Shown one piece after another: positions 21,569-31,305 of a stretch of DNA of 64,000 bases. Made by a program: the position numbers and the translations under genes. Position 1 is the stretch's first letter; the number at the start of each line of letters is the position of its first letter. Source of the stretch: Pseudomonas matsuisoli (GTDB lineage: Bacteria; Pseudomonadota; Gammaproteobacteria; Pseudomonadales; Pseudomonadaceae); contig NZ_BMPO01000001.1 in assembly GCF_014647635.1 (NCBI RefSeq), positions 496,001-560,000 on the forward strand, written 5' to 3'. A model generated the notes under the pieces. It ran no database searches, was not told the origin of the DNA, and was given only the letters and a program-made list of their open reading frames with translations.

Positions 21569-21740
21569 TTCAATTCCTCGAAAGAGTCGGGTTAGGCCTC
21601 CACGCATCCCGAACGCCAACCCCCTTGGGGCACCCAGGCGACCGTGTCGATACGTGTGTGGGTTTATGCCCTCACGGGACGGACCCGCAAAAGCGGCGCG
21701 TTTTATACCACACAACATCGGCCGAAGCTACTGAAGAGAA
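21569..21740 (-). promoter_or_regulatory. rpsB promoter and leader with GC-rich discriminator
   Basis: On the minus strand a good -10 box (TATAAA at 21712-21717, in the context TGGTATAAAACGCGCC) lies about 145 bp before the rpsB start. The bases right after the -10 are all G/C-rich (CGCGCCGC), the mark of stringently controlled ribosomal promoters. No clear -35 was found. The leader is about 140 bases and GC-rich, with several possible stems. In E. coli S2 represses its own mRNA through the leader, and this one could do the same (inference). Confidence 0.6.
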
Positions 21741-21839
21741 AAGACCGTAGATACCGGCGCCGCGAACGGTCCGGCTTATGGCTTGCCCGCTGCAACTGTT
21801 AATATGCCGGGCTTTACTACCGTTCGCGCTGGAGTGTTC

Positions 21840-22640
21840 ATGACCGTCACCATCAAGACGCCCGAAGATATCGAGAAGATGCGCATCGCAGGTCGACTCG
21901 CAGCCGAAGTGCTGGAGTTGATTGCCGAGCATGTCAAACCCGGGGTGACCACCGAAGAGCTCGACCGCATCTGCCACGACCACATTGTCAACGTGCAAAA
22001 GGGCATACCCGCGCCGCTCAATTATGGTGGAGCACCGGGCCGAATGCCTTTCCCGAAGTCCATCTGCACCTCGCTTAATCATGTCGTGTGCCATGGCATT
22101 CCGAACGACAAGCCCCTTAAGGATGGCGATGTGATGAACATCGACATCACGGTCATCAAGGATGGCTACTACGGCGACACGAGCCGCATGTTCTCGGTGG
22201 GCAACGTTCCCGAGTGGGCCGATCGCCTATCCCGCATCACGCAAGAGTGCTTGTACCTCGGTATCGAGCAAGTTCGCCCGGGCGCTCGCCTCGGTGACAT
22301 TGGCGCGGTGATTCAGAAGCACGCGGAGAAGAACGGATTCTCAGTGGTCCGCGATTACTGCGGCCATGGCATCGGCACGGTATTCCACGAAGAGCCACAG
22401 GTCCTTCATTACGGCCGCGCCGGAACCGGCCTTGAGCTCAAGGAAGGCATGACCTTTACCATTGAACCTATGATCAACCAGGGCAAGGCAGAAACCCGGC
22501 TACTCGGGGATGGCTGGACGGCGATCACCAAGGACCGGAAGCTTTCGGCGCAATGGGAGCACACCCTCCTCGTCACCGCGACAGGCTACGAAATTCTCAC
22601 GCTACGTAGCGACGAGACCATCGCCCGCCTCTCAGCCTGA
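21840..22640 (+). CDS. map: Methionine aminopeptidase type I
   Basis: Map removes the initiator methionine from new proteins. The 266-residue protein has all the metal ligands in order: Asp in [20 protein letters not shown] (two Asp), His in CGHGIG, Glu in [10 protein letters not shown] and Glu near the end in QWEHTLLV. The ATG at 21840 has GGAG six bases upstream and gives the family start [15 protein letters not shown]. The 19 extra in-frame codons upstream are not used in homologues. It is divergent from rpsB and followed 29 bp later by glnD. Confidence 0.97.
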   Translation: MTVTIKTPEDIEKMRIAGRLAAEVLELIAEHVKPGVTTEELDRICHDHIVNVQKGIPAPLNYGGAPGRMPFPKSICTSLNHVVCHGIPNDKPLKDGDVMNIDITVIKDGYYGDTSRMFSVGNVPEWADRLSRITQECLYLGIEQVRPGARLGDIGAVIQKHAEKNGFSVVRDYCGHGIGTVFHEEPQVLHYGRAGTGLELKEGMTFTIEPMINQGKAETRLLGDGWTAITKDRKLSAQWEHTLLVTATGYEILTLRSDETIARLSA

Positions 22641-22669
22641 CCCCACGACTGCATTACAGGCGCCCGTCC

Positions 22670-25363
22670 ATGCCCCAGGTAGATCAGGAACTCTTCGACA
22701 ATGGCCAGTTCCAGGCCGAACTTGCGCTGAAGGCGAGCCCGCTGCCGGCGTTCAAGAAGGCGCTACGCCAGGCGCGCGAGGTGTTGGACCGTCGTTTTTT
22801 CGCCGGCCGGGACATCCGCCGCCTGGTGGAAGACCGCGCCTGGTTTGTAGACCAGATACTGCAGGTCGCGTGGAAACGCTTCGACTGGCCCACGGACTCG
22901 GAGGTCGCGCTGCTGGCCGTCGGCGGCTATGGTCGCGGCGAACTGCATCCCTACTCCGACATCGACCTGCTCATCCTGCTGGCGGAAGACGATCACGAAG
23001 CCTATCGAGCGCCGATCGAAGGCTTTCTGACGCTGCTCTGGGACATTGGCCTGGAGGTCGGGCAAAGCGTACGCTCCGTGAACGAATGCGTGAAGGAAGC
23101 GCAGGCCGACCTCACGATCGCGACCAATTTGATGGAATGCCGAACGCTGGCCGGTAGCGAGCACCTGCGGCAGGCAATGCTGAAGGTCACCGACGCCGCG
23201 CACCTGTGGCCGAGCCGCACCTTTTACCTGGCCAAACGCGATGAGCAACTCAAGCGCCACGCCAAGTACAACGACACCGAGTACAACCTGGAGCCGAACG
23301 TCAAAAGCTCTCCGGGCGGGCTGCGTGACATCCAGACGATCCTCTGGATCGCGCGCCGCCAGTTCGGCACGCTGAACCTGCATGCGCTGGTTAACGAAGG
23401 CTTTCTCATCGAAAACGAGTTCTCCCTACTCGTGTCGGCGCAAGAGTTCCTGTGGAAGGTTCGCTATGCCCTCCACATGCTGGCCGGGCGCGCGGAAGAT
23501 CGCTTGCTGTTCAACCATCAGAAACAGGTGGCCGAATTGCTCGGCTACGCGGAAGACGACGCCAAACGCTCAATAGAGCGCTTCATGCAGAAGTACTACC
23601 GCGTCGTGATGAGCGTTACCGAGCTCAACGAGCTGATCAATCAGCACTTCGAGGACGTCATTCTGCATGGCGGCGCGAAGAGTACGCCCGAGCCGATCAA
23701 TAGCCGCTTCCAACTGCGCGACGGCTACATCGAAGCCACCAGTGAGGGCGTTTTCAAGCGAACACCCTTCGCGCTCATGGAAGTGTTCGTGCTCATGGCG
23801 CAAGCGCCGGACATCAAAGGTGTGCGAGCCGACACGATTCGCCTGCTGCGCGACCATCGCCACTTGATCGACGATGAGTTCCGCCAGGACATACGCAATA
23901 CCAGCTTGTTCATCGAGCTGTTCAAGTCTCCGCAGGGGATCCACCGCAATCTGCGGCGAATGAACCGCTATGGGATTCTTGGCCGCTACCTGCCCGAATT
24001 CGGCCATATCATCGGCCAGATGCAGCACGACCTGTACCATATCTTCACCGTCGACGCGCATACGCTGAACGTCATCAAGCACCTGCGTAAGCTACGCCGG
24101 CCGGAGCTTGCAGAAAAATTCCCGCTTGCCAGCGAACTCATCGAACGCTTACCCAAGCCGGAACTTGTCTACCTGGCCGCGCTTTACCACGACATAGGCA
24201 AAGGTCGGGGCGGCGACCATTCGGAAATCGGGGCAGCCGACGCAGAAGCCTTCTGTGCGCGCCACCAGCTACCGCCGTGGGACAGCAAGCTCATCGTCTG
24301 GCTGGTGCAGAACCACCTGATCATGTCGTCCACCGCGCAACGCAAAGACCTTTCGGACCCGCAGGTCATCCACGACTTCGCCCTCCAGGTCGGCGACCAG
24401 GTCCATCTGGACTACCTCTGCGTACTGACGATCGCCGATATCAATGCCACCAACCCCACGCTCTGGAACTCGTGGCGCGCCAGTCTGATGCGTCAGCTCT
24501 ACACCGAGACGAAGCGCGCCTTGAGCCGTGGCCTAGAAAACCCACTGCATCGCGAGGAGCAAATCCGCCAGACCCAATCCGCCGCCCTCGAATTGCTGGC
24601 CGGCACCATTAGCCAGGACGAAGCGGAGTTACTCTGGAGCCAGCTAGGAGACGACTATTTTCTTCGTCATCCACCAGGCGAAGTCGCCTGGCACACCGAA
24701 GCCATCCTGAAGCACCCGCCGACGGGTGAACCCCTCGTTCTGCTGCGGGAAACCACGCGTCGAAACTTCGAGGGTGCGACCCAGATCTTCATTTACGCGC
24801 CCGACCAACACGATTTCTTCGCGGTAACGGTCGCGGCCATGAGCCAGTTGAACCTCAGCATTCACGATGCCCGCATCTTGACCTCCACAAGCCAGTTCAC
24901 ACTCGACACCTATATCGTGCTCGATGCGGACGGTGGTTCACTGGAGTCGACACCGGGCAGGACAGAACAAGTGCGCCAAGGCCTGATCGATGCGTTCAAG
25001 AATCCCGAGGACTTCCCTACCATCATTCAGCGGCGCGTGCCCCGTCAGCTGAAGCATTTCGCGTTTCCGCCGCAGGTCACGCTGCACAATGATGCCCAAC
25101 GCCACGTCAGCGTACTCGAAGTCATCGCCCCCGACAGGCCAGGCCTGCTCGCCAAGATCGGGCGGATATTCCTCGAGTTCGATCTGTCTCTGCAAAACGC
25201 CAAGATCGCTACGCTTGGCGAGCGCGTGGAAGACGTTTTCTTCGTGACCGATGCGCATAACCAGCCGCTGTCAGACCCGCAGCTGTGCGCTCGCCTGCAG
25301 GACGCCATCATCAAGCTTCTGTCCGAGGCCAACAGCGATAGTCCGCTGCAGGTATCCATTTGA
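22670..25363 (+). CDS. glnD: [Protein-PII] uridylyltransferase/uridylyl-removing enzyme
   Basis: GlnD senses glutamine and adds or removes UMP on the PII proteins GlnB/GlnK, the top of the nitrogen-control cascade. The 897-residue protein has the nucleotidyltransferase motif [16 protein letters not shown] at residues 85-100, with its two catalytic Asp. An HD hydrolase domain ([16 protein letters not shown], about residues 503-518) follows. Two C-terminal ACT domains begin near residues 710 and 808 and sense glutamine. All four modules are present and intact. It follows map and precedes dapC by 33 bp. Confidence 0.97.
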   Translation: MPQVDQELFDNGQFQAELALKASPLPAFKKALRQAREVLDRRFFAGRDIRRLVEDRAWFVDQILQVAWKRFDWPTDSEVALLAVGGYGRGELHPYSDIDLLILLAEDDHEAYRAPIEGFLTLLWDIGLEVGQSVRSVNECVKEAQADLTIATNLMECRTLAGSEHLRQAMLKVTDAAHLWPSRTFYLAKRDEQLKRHAKYNDTEYNLEPNVKSSPGGLRDIQTILWIARRQFGTLNLHALVNEGFLIENEFSLLVSAQEFLWKVRYALHMLAGRAEDRLLFNHQKQVAELLGYAEDDAKRSIERFMQKYYRVVMSVTELNELINQHFEDVILHGGAKSTPEPINSRFQLRDGYIEATSEGVFKRTPFALMEVFVLMAQAPDIKGVRADTIRLLRDHRHLIDDEFRQDIRNTSLFIELFKSPQGIHRNLRRMNRYGILGRYLPEFGHIIGQMQHDLYHIFTVDAHTLNVIKHLRKLRRPELAEKFPLASELIERLPKPELVYLAALYHDIGKGRGGDHSEIGAADAEAFCARHQLPPWDSKLIVWLVQNHLIMSSTAQRKDLSDPQVIHDFALQVGDQVHLDYLCVLTIADINATNPTLWNSWRASLMRQLYTETKRALSRGLENPLHREEQIRQTQSAALELLAGTISQDEAELLWSQLGDDYFLRHPPGEVAWHTEAILKHPPTGEPLVLLRETTRRNFEGATQIFIYAPDQHDFFAVTVAAMSQLNLSIHDARILTSTSQFTLDTYIVLDADGGSLESTPGRTEQVRQGLIDAFKNPEDFPTIIQRRVPRQLKHFAFPPQVTLHNDAQRHVSVLEVIAPDRPGLLAKIGRIFLEFDLSLQNAKIATLGERVEDVFFVTDAHNQPLSDPQLCARLQDAIIKLLSEANSDSPLQVSI

Positions 25364-25396
25364 TCCGCTGACGCACCTTTTTCGAACGAGCCCGCC

Positions 25397-26590
25397 ATGA
25401 ACGACGCCCTGAACCTGCTGCAGCCCTACCCTTTCGAAAAACTCCGGGCCCTGCTTGCAGGCGTAACGCCCGCTGACCTTCCGCCCATCGCCTTGTCGAT
25501 TGGCGAGCCCAAGCACCGCTCGCCTGAGTTCGTCGCACAGACCTTGCGCGAAAACCTGGACAAAATGGCGGTTTATCCCACCACGGCAGGGCTGATCGAA
25601 CTCCGACAGGCAATCGCGACCTGGTGCGAGCGCCGTTTTGGCGTGCCAAGCGGGTGGCTGGAGGCGGCTCGTCATGTTCTGCCGGTGAACGGTACCCGCG
25701 AAGCGCTGTTCGCCTTCACCCAGACGGTCGCGCAGCGCGATACCGACGGGTTGATCCTCAGCCCGAATCCCTTCTACCAGATCTATGAAGGCGCCGCGCT
25801 GCTGGCCGGCGTAACACCGCATTACCTACCTTGCCTGGACCAGCACGGTTTGAACCCAGACTTCGACGCCGTGACCGATGACGTCTGGAAACGCTGCCAG
25901 ATCTTGTTTCTTTGCTCACCTGGAAACCCAACCGGCGCATTGGTGCCCATGGCAACGCTTAAGAAACTAATCGCGCTGGCTGACGAACACGACTTCGTCA
26001 TCGCCGCCGACGAATGCTACAGCGAGCTGTATTTCGACGAAGAAAGCCCGCCCCCAGGGCTGCTTACCGCTTGCGCGGAGTTGGGCCGCAGCGACTTCAA
26101 ACGCTGCGTGGTCTTCCACAGCCTGTCCAAACGTTCGAACCTCCCCGGCCTACGCTCAGGCTTCGTCGCCGGCGATGCCGACATCCTCAAAGCGTTTTTG
26201 CTGTACCGCACCTACCATGGCTGCGCGATGCCGATCCAGACTCAGCTCGCCAGCATCGCGGCCTGGAACGACGAAGCGCACGTGGCAAAGAATCGCGCGC
26301 TGTACCGCGAAAAATTCGCTGCCGTGCTCGATATCCTACAACCCGTGTTGGACGTCACGCGCCCGGACGGCAGCTTCTACCTGTGGCCGCGTACGCCGAT
26401 CGACGATGCGCGCTTCACGCGCGACCTCTACGCTGAGCAGCACGTCACCGTGGTACCGGGCTCCTACCTGTCCCGGGACGTTGGCGGCGTTAATCCAGGG
26501 GCCAACCGTGTTCGTATTGCCCTGGTCGCGCCGCTCGCGGAATGCGTAGCGGGCGCCGAACGCATTCGAACGTTCGTGCAACACGGTTAA
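25397..26590 (+). CDS. dapC: N-succinyldiaminopimelate aminotransferase
   Basis: DapC is a PLP enzyme that transaminates N-succinyl-2-amino-6-ketopimelate, in the succinylase route to meso-diaminopimelate and lysine. The 397-residue class I/II aminotransferase shows FLCSPGNPTGALVP, the conserved Asp and Tyr in AADECYSELYF, the PLP lysine in HSLSKRSNLPGLRSGF, and the substrate-binding arginine near the C-terminus (GANRVRIALV). Its place just before dapD supports the DapC assignment over other aminotransferases of this fold. Confidence 0.93.
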   Translation: MNDALNLLQPYPFEKLRALLAGVTPADLPPIALSIGEPKHRSPEFVAQTLRENLDKMAVYPTTAGLIELRQAIATWCERRFGVPSGWLEAARHVLPVNGTREALFAFTQTVAQRDTDGLILSPNPFYQIYEGAALLAGVTPHYLPCLDQHGLNPDFDAVTDDVWKRCQILFLCSPGNPTGALVPMATLKKLIALADEHDFVIAADECYSELYFDEESPPPGLLTACAELGRSDFKRCVVFHSLSKRSNLPGLRSGFVAGDADILKAFLLYRTYHGCAMPIQTQLASIAAWNDEAHVAKNRALYREKFAAVLDILQPVLDVTRPDGSFYLWPRTPIDDARFTRDLYAEQHVTVVPGSYLSRDVGGVNPGANRVRIALVAPLAECVAGAERIRTFVQHG

Positions 26591-26674
26591 GCGCGTATAG
26601 CGAACCGAATGCCGGGGTGAACGTGGCATAATCCGCACCCACCTTTTCACATGAAGCAACCATGCGGAGGCGAA

Positions 26675-27037
26675 ATGCCTGACGATACGCCGGCCCTTAC
26701 GCTGTACGGCATCAAAGCGTGCGACACGATGAAGAAAGCACGCACCTGGCTGGATGACAACGGCAAGCCTTTCGCCTTCCATGACTACAAGAGCGCCGGC
26801 ATCGACCGGACTAGCCTGGAGCGTTGGTGCCGCGAGCACGGTTGGGAAAAGGTACTGAACCGCGCTGGCACTACTTTTCGCAAACTGGATGACGCCGCCA
26901 AGGTGGATCTCGACCAAGACAAGGCCATCGAACTGATGCTGGCCCAACCGTCGATGATCAAGCGCCCGGTACTCGACCTGGGCGACCGCACATTGCTGGG
27001 CTACAAGCCTGAGCAATACGCCGCTGAGCTCGGCTGA
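26675..27037 (+). CDS. ArsC/Spx-family reductase-like protein (YffB type)
   Basis: This 120-residue protein has the ArsC/Spx thioredoxin-like fold pattern. The N-terminal motif TLYGIKACDTMKKARTWLD has a single cysteine, NRAGTTFRKLDD lies in the middle, and KRPVLDLGDRTLLGYKPEQY contains the typical cis-Pro/Arg region. The start at 26675 is chosen because CGGAGGCGAA is directly before it; eight upstream in-frame codons exist. Relatives such as E. coli YffB have no settled role, and it should not be called an arsenate reductase without test. It sits between dapC and dapD, a position I recall as conserved in Pseudomonas. Confidence 0.85.
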   Translation: MPDDTPALTLYGIKACDTMKKARTWLDDNGKPFAFHDYKSAGIDRTSLERWCREHGWEKVLNRAGTTFRKLDDAAKVDLDQDKAIELMLAQPSMIKRPVLDLGDRTLLGYKPEQYAAELG

Positions 27038-27065
27038 CGCGTCCCTGATATTTAAAGGAATTTCC

Positions 27066-28100
27066 ATGAGCACCACTTTATATAGCCTGGCCTTTGGGGT
27101 CGGCACGCAGAACCGCCAAGGCCAATGGCTGGAAGTTTTCTACGCCCTGCCATTGCACGCGCCCGCCTCCGAGCTCGTCGACACCGTCAAGCCATTGCTC
27201 GGCTACGAAGGCGGCAATCAGGCCATCGCGATCACCCACCAGAAAGCCACCGAGCTCGCTCAGGCGCTTCGGACGCTTGAACCGGCACAGTCCGCCTTGC
27301 TGACTCGTCTCGCCGAAAGCCAGCGCCCACTGGTGGCGACACTGCTGGCAGAAGACGCCGCGTTGACCTCCACCCCCGAGGCGTACCTGAAGCTGCACTT
27401 GCTGTCCCATCGCCTGGTAAAGCCACACGGCCAGAGCCTGGCGGGTATTTTCCCGCTGCTGCCCAATGTCGCCTGGACAAGCGAAGGTGCGGTGGATCTC
27501 AGTGAACTGGCCGAGCGCCAGCTTGAGGCGCGCTTGAAGGGCCAGCTGCTCGAAGTGTTCTCGGTGGACAAGTTCCCCAAGATGACCGACTACGTCGTGC
27601 CGAGCGGTGTGCGTATCGCCGACAGCGCGCGTATTCGACTGGGCGCCTACATCGGTGAAGGCACCACCGTAATGCACGAAGGTTTCGTTAACTTCAATGC
27701 CGGGACCGAAGGCCCTGGCATGATCGAAGGCCGTGTGTCCGCTGGCGTATTCGTGGGCAACGGTTCGGACCTGGGCGGCGGTTGCTCCACCATGGGCACG
27801 CTGTCCGGTGGCGGCAACATCGTCATCAGCGTGGGCGAAGGCTGCCTTATCGGCGCCAACGCCGGTATCGGCATTCCCTTGGGCGACCGTAATGTCGTCG
27901 AGGCGGGCCTCTACATTACTGCCGGCACCAAGGTGACGCTGCTCGACGATCAGAACAACGTAGTCAACGTGGTCAAGGCACGCGACCTCGCCGGCCAAAC
28001 CGACCTGCTGTTCCGCCGCAATTCGCAGAACGGCATGGTCGAATGCAAGACCAACAAGACCGCGACCGAGCTCAACGAGGCGCTGCACGCGCACAACTGA
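27066..28100 (+). CDS. dapD: Tetrahydrodipicolinate N-succinyltransferase (long Pseudomonas type)
   Basis: DapD transfers succinyl from succinyl-CoA to tetrahydrodipicolinate, the first step of the succinylase branch of lysine and peptidoglycan precursor synthesis. The 344-residue protein is of the longer Pseudomonas/Actinobacteria type: an extended N-terminal domain, then a left-handed beta helix (IADSARIRLGAYIGEGTTVM, GRVSAGVFVGNGSDLGGG). A short C-terminal part follows. AAAGGAATTTCC stands before the ATG. A terminator hairpin follows the stop at 28110-28135. Confidence 0.95.
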   Translation: MSTTLYSLAFGVGTQNRQGQWLEVFYALPLHAPASELVDTVKPLLGYEGGNQAIAITHQKATELAQALRTLEPAQSALLTRLAESQRPLVATLLAEDAALTSTPEAYLKLHLLSHRLVKPHGQSLAGIFPLLPNVAWTSEGAVDLSELAERQLEARLKGQLLEVFSVDKFPKMTDYVVPSGVRIADSARIRLGAYIGEGTTVMHEGFVNFNAGTEGPGMIEGRVSAGVFVGNGSDLGGGCSTMGTLSGGGNIVISVGEGCLIGANAGIGIPLGDRNVVEAGLYITAGTKVTLLDDQNNVVNVVKARDLAGQTDLLFRRNSQNGMVECKTNKTATELNEALHAHN

Positions 28101-28109
28101 CCTGAGCCA

Positions 28110-28135
28110 GAGGCGACCTCATCCGAGGTCGCCTC
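28110..28135 (+). terminator. Stem-loop after dapD
   Basis: An 11-bp perfect stem (GAGGCGACCTC and GAGGTCGCCTC) with a four-base ATCC loop begins 10 bp after the dapD stop and ends 14 bp before csdA. The T-run after it is weak, so readthrough into csdA is likely. Confidence 0.6.
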
Positions 28136-28149
28136 TTAGGTAGTTCTCT

Positions 28150-29352
28150 ATGCTTCCCTCCCCATGGCGCCCCGACTTCCCAGCACTTTCCGTCATGGAA
28201 GCCGCCGGCCTCACCTATCTGGACAGCGCCGCCACTGCGCAAAAACCGCAGTCTGTAATTGATGCGCTCACCGGCTACTACACTGCAGGCACTGCCAACG
28301 TGCATCGCGCCGGACATGCCGTGGGCGAACGCGTCACCGAAGCGTTCGAAGCCACGCGAGGTACCGTCGCACGCTGGATGGGCGCAGCCGATCCAGCCGA
28401 GATCGTCTTCACGCGTAATGCTACCGAAGCGTTCAACCTAGTCGCCTACGGCCTCGAACACCGGTTCAGCGCGGGGGACGAAATCGTCATCAGCGCGCTC
28501 GAGCACCACGCGAATCTATTGCCTTGGCAACAGCTGGCGGCCCGCAGCGGCCTTACCTTGCGCGTGCTGCCGCTTCACGAAAGCGGCCACGTCGATCTGG
28601 AGCAAGCAGCAACGGTAATTGGCGACCGCACCCGGCTGCTCGCCGTCAGTCAGCTGTCGAACGTCCTCGGCACCTGGCAACCGGTTCAAGACCTGATCGC
28701 ACTGGCCAGACAACAGGGTGCACTGACGGTGATTGACGGCGCGCAGGGTGCAGTGCACCAACGCCCTGACGTGCATGCCTTGGGGTGCGATTTCTATGTG
28801 TTCTCCGGGCACAAGCTCTATGCCCCGGAAGGTGTTGGCGTGCTCTACGGACGCACCGAAGCGCTGGCGTACCTGCGCCATTGGCAATACGGCGGCGAGA
28901 TGGTGCGCCATGCGGAATATCACCGCGCCGACTTCAACCCGGCGCCGCTCGGGTTCGAGGCCGGCACACCCGCGATTGGCGCGGTACTTGGGCTCGGCGC
29001 GGCGATCGACTATCTCTTCAGGCTCGATCCGGCCGGTGTTCGCGCGCATGAAGCTGCACTCCTGGAAACACTGCTGCGTGGTCTGCGCACACGAGAGGAC
29101 GTGCAAGTACTGGGCTCGCCGGACGCAGCGCTGGCTTGCTTTACCGTGGCGGATGTTCATGCAACGGATCTTGCCTATGCTTTGAGCGAACAAGGCATCG
29201 CGGTACGGGCGGGCCGTCATTGCGCGACGCCGCTCTACCAACACCTTGGCGCCTCCGGTGCCATTCGGGTATCGCTGGCACTCTACAACGACACGGAAGA
29301 TCTGGACCGTTTCTTCCGTGCACTGGACAAGGCATTGAACCTTCTCAAATGA
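28150..29352 (+). CDS. csdA: Group II cysteine desulfurase (CsdA/SufS type)
   Basis: This PLP enzyme takes sulfur from cysteine as a persulfide and passes it to a SufE-type acceptor for Fe-S clusters or thio-modifications. The 400-residue protein shows TYLDSAATAQKPQSV near the start and the PLP lysine in VFSGHKLYAPEGVGVLYGR. The catalytic cysteine is in the short C-terminal motif VRAGRHCATPLYQ, typical of group II. Its stop overlaps the start of the SufE-like gene (ATGA), so the two are coupled. Together with tcdA nearby this resembles the E. coli csdA-csdE-csdL locus. Confidence 0.92.
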   Translation: MLPSPWRPDFPALSVMEAAGLTYLDSAATAQKPQSVIDALTGYYTAGTANVHRAGHAVGERVTEAFEATRGTVARWMGAADPAEIVFTRNATEAFNLVAYGLEHRFSAGDEIVISALEHHANLLPWQQLAARSGLTLRVLPLHESGHVDLEQAATVIGDRTRLLAVSQLSNVLGTWQPVQDLIALARQQGALTVIDGAQGAVHQRPDVHALGCDFYVFSGHKLYAPEGVGVLYGRTEALAYLRHWQYGGEMVRHAEYHRADFNPAPLGFEAGTPAIGAVLGLGAAIDYLFRLDPAGVRAHEAALLETLLRGLRTREDVQVLGSPDAALACFTVADVHATDLAYALSEQGIAVRAGRHCATPLYQHLGASGAIRVSLALYNDTEDLDRFFRALDKALNLLK

Positions 29353-29756
29353 CGCTACCGGCAAACGCTCAGCACGCCCTCGATGCTTTCTCGGCAGCGG
29401 AAGGCTGGGAAAATCGCGCGCGGCTGCTGATGCAGTGGGGCGCACAGGCATTGCCGGAGTTACCTGAGGCGCTCCGCGACGAAGCCCACCGCGTGGCGGG
29501 TTGCGAAACAGCCGTATGGCTGAACGTCGAAGTGCACGACGAACGACTCCGCCTTCAGGCGGCAAGCGATGCACGGCTGATTCGAGGCTTGCTTGCCGTC
29601 TTGATAGCCCGAGTGAACGGGCTGGATCGTGAGGCGTTGAAAGGCATCGATATCCATGCCTGGTTCGACCAGCTCGGGCTGGCGCGCCAGCTCTCTCCGT
29701 CACGAACCAACGGCATGAACGCGGTTTGGCAACGCATCCTCACCGCATCTCGTTAG
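29349..29756 (+). CDS. csdE: SufE/CsdE-family sulfur acceptor
   Basis: SufE-family proteins accept the persulfide from the desulfurase and increase its activity. The 135-residue protein carries the catalytic cysteine in HRVAGCETAVWLNVE (about residue 52), the place where the family has GC(Q/E)S. It starts at the ATG at 29349, which overlaps the csdA stop by 4 bp; the longer open frame upstream lies in csdA. The 3' end is only 3 bp from the convergent hemG stop. The symbol follows the coupling to csdA. Confidence 0.9.
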   Translation: MTLPANAQHALDAFSAAEGWENRARLLMQWGAQALPELPEALRDEAHRVAGCETAVWLNVEVHDERLRLQAASDARLIRGLLAVLIARVNGLDREALKGIDIHAWFDQLGLARQLSPSRTNGMNAVWQRILTASR

Positions 29757-29759
29757 TTC

Positions 29760-30287
29760 TCAAAAATCAGCAAGACGCCGGCCGAGCGCATCCACGTCGG
29801 CCCAATCGGTGAAATCGACGACGTCATTTCGCCCGGTCGGCCCTTTGGTCATCCACATGATGAAGCGAATCATAGTGCGGTCCAGCAGGCCGTATTTGGG
29901 GTAATTGATCTTGCCCGCGAATACGTGGAGCAACGTCGGCCGCCAATCGACCTGAGACAAGAACTTGCTGAGATAAGGGTTTGTCTCTGGCGAACGCTTC
30001 TCGGCCTTGCGCGCGACGGCATTCACACTGAAGAACGCGGTGGGCCGCTCAGACAACAACTTACGGTGCTTCTCGACGAAGGCGGACAATGCCTTGGAAT
30101 GCCGGCCATAGCGAATGCTGGCGCCCACCACGATCTTGTCGAACTGCGACAGGTCCAGTTTCGCTTCGTCATCGATGGACGTGACCATCGCCCGATGACC
30201 GCACTCTTCGAGTACCGCCTTGAGTCGCTGGCAAATGGTCGCTGTGTGCCCATCAGTAGTGGAATAAACGATCAGAATCGCAGCCAT
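29760..30287 (-). CDS. hemG: Flavodoxin-like protoporphyrinogen oxidase HemG
   Basis: HemG is a menaquinone/ubiquinone-linked FMN protein that oxidises protoporphyrinogen IX in heme synthesis. The 175-residue protein starts MAAILIVYSTTDGHTATI, whose STTDGHT loop is the FMN phosphate-binding site of the flavodoxin fold. It contains VVGASIRYGRH and the HemG-type insertion around AGKINYPKYGLLDRTMIR. The start at 30285-30287 is chosen over ten extra codons upstream. It is convergent with csdE. Confidence 0.88.
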   Translation of the reverse strand: MAAILIVYSTTDGHTATICQRLKAVLEECGHRAMVTSIDDEAKLDLSQFDKIVVGASIRYGRHSKALSAFVEKHRKLLSERPTAFFSVNAVARKAEKRSPETNPYLSKFLSQVDWRPTLLHVFAGKINYPKYGLLDRTMIRFIMWMTKGPTGRNDVVDFTDWADVDALGRRLADF

Positions 30288-30385
30288 TGCCGAAGTGTCT
30301 CGAATGCGGGGGCGCACATAGTGCCTGAGTTGCCGTGAGCCGTGAACCCGCGGCTCTAGAAGGCACCAATGCTGTGCTTGATCGC

Positions 30386-31210
30386 CTACCCCTTATGGGG
30401 TGACTCGTTCGGCGAGCGCTCCGATGGCCGGCGGCTGCCTGCTACCAGCTTCTCCACGGTCTTCGCGGCGGCCGCCATGCCGAACGCAGCCGTTACCATC
30501 ATCACTGCGCCAAAACCACCGGCGCAGTCGAGCCGGACGCCCTCGCCGACAAAACCCTTCGCCTGACACACCGTTCCGTCCGGCTTGGGATAACGCAGCT
30601 GCTCCGTCGAGAACACGCAAGGCACGCTGTAATGCCGTCCCGGCGTGCGGGAAAAGTTGTAGTCTCGCCGCAACAATGAGCGCACCTTGGATGCCAAGGG
30701 ATCGTTGAAGGTTTTGTTCAAGTCGGCCACGCGAATCTGCGTGGGATCCACCTGCCCGCCCGCACCTCCGGTGCTGACGATGGAGAGCTTGCGCCGTTTG
30801 CACCAGGCGATGAGCGCTGCCTTGGACGGTACGCTGTCGATGCAGTCGATCACGCCATCCAGGTTGGGCGTGATGTATTCCGCCATGGTCTCGCGTGTGA
30901 CGAAATCGCAGACCGTATGGACGGTGCACGCAGGATTGATCGCGCGTAGCCGCTCGGCCATGACGTCGACCTTCGGTTTGCCGACGGTATCCGTTAGCGC
31001 ATGAACCTGCCGATTGGTGTTTGTGGTGCAGACGTCGTCCAGGTCGTACAGCGATATCTCGCCAACCCCCGAGCGCACCAGGGCTTCAGCCGCCCAGGAA
31101 CCGACACCCCCAACTCCGACAACCGCAACATGGGCGGCTGCCAGTCGCCGAGCGCCTTCCACTCCATATAAGCGGGCGATACCGCCAAAACGTTGATCAT
31201 CGAATTGCAT
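30386..31210 (-). CDS. tcdA: tRNA threonylcarbamoyladenosine dehydratase
   Basis: TcdA (CsdL, YgdL) is an E1-like enzyme that uses ATP to cyclise t6A37 to ct6A37 in ANN-decoding tRNAs. In E. coli it works with the CsdA-CsdE sulfur-transfer pair. The 274-residue protein has the ThiF/MoeB nucleotide-binding loop [17 protein letters not shown], the [13 protein letters not shown] segment, and the cysteine-containing C-terminal half. It is divergent from dapE. TsaB, which helps make the t6A substrate, is encoded at 40644-41318. Confidence 0.95.
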   Translation of the reverse strand: MQFDDQRFGGIARLYGVEGARRLAAAHVAVVGVGGVGSWAAEALVRSGVGEISLYDLDDVCTTNTNRQVHALTDTVGKPKVDVMAERLRAINPACTVHTVCDFVTRETMAEYITPNLDGVIDCIDSVPSKAALIAWCKRRKLSIVSTGGAGGQVDPTQIRVADLNKTFNDPLASKVRSLLRRDYNFSRTPGRHYSVPCVFSTEQLRYPKPDGTVCQAKGFVGEGVRLDCAGGFGAVMMVTAAFGMAAAAKTVEKLVAGSRRPSERSPNESPHKG

Positions 31211-31305
31211 TTGTCACTCCCAGCAAGGCCGCCAGTATAAGCCCGCGGAACCGGCCATTTTGCTTTAAGATGGCCGCCTTTTTCAGCTTGCCTTACGGAG
31301 CCCCC

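Noticed and set aside
26675-27037. Naming the gene arsC as an arsenate reductase
   Set aside because: No ars genes nearby and the family (YffB/Spx type) has members without this activity.
27078-28094. 338-codon open frame on the minus strand
   Set aside because: Complete antisense to dapD, which has clear motifs and a ribosome binding site.
28516-29703. 395-codon open frame on the minus strand
   Set aside because: Antisense to csdA and csdE; composition is that of a shadow frame, without recognisable domains.
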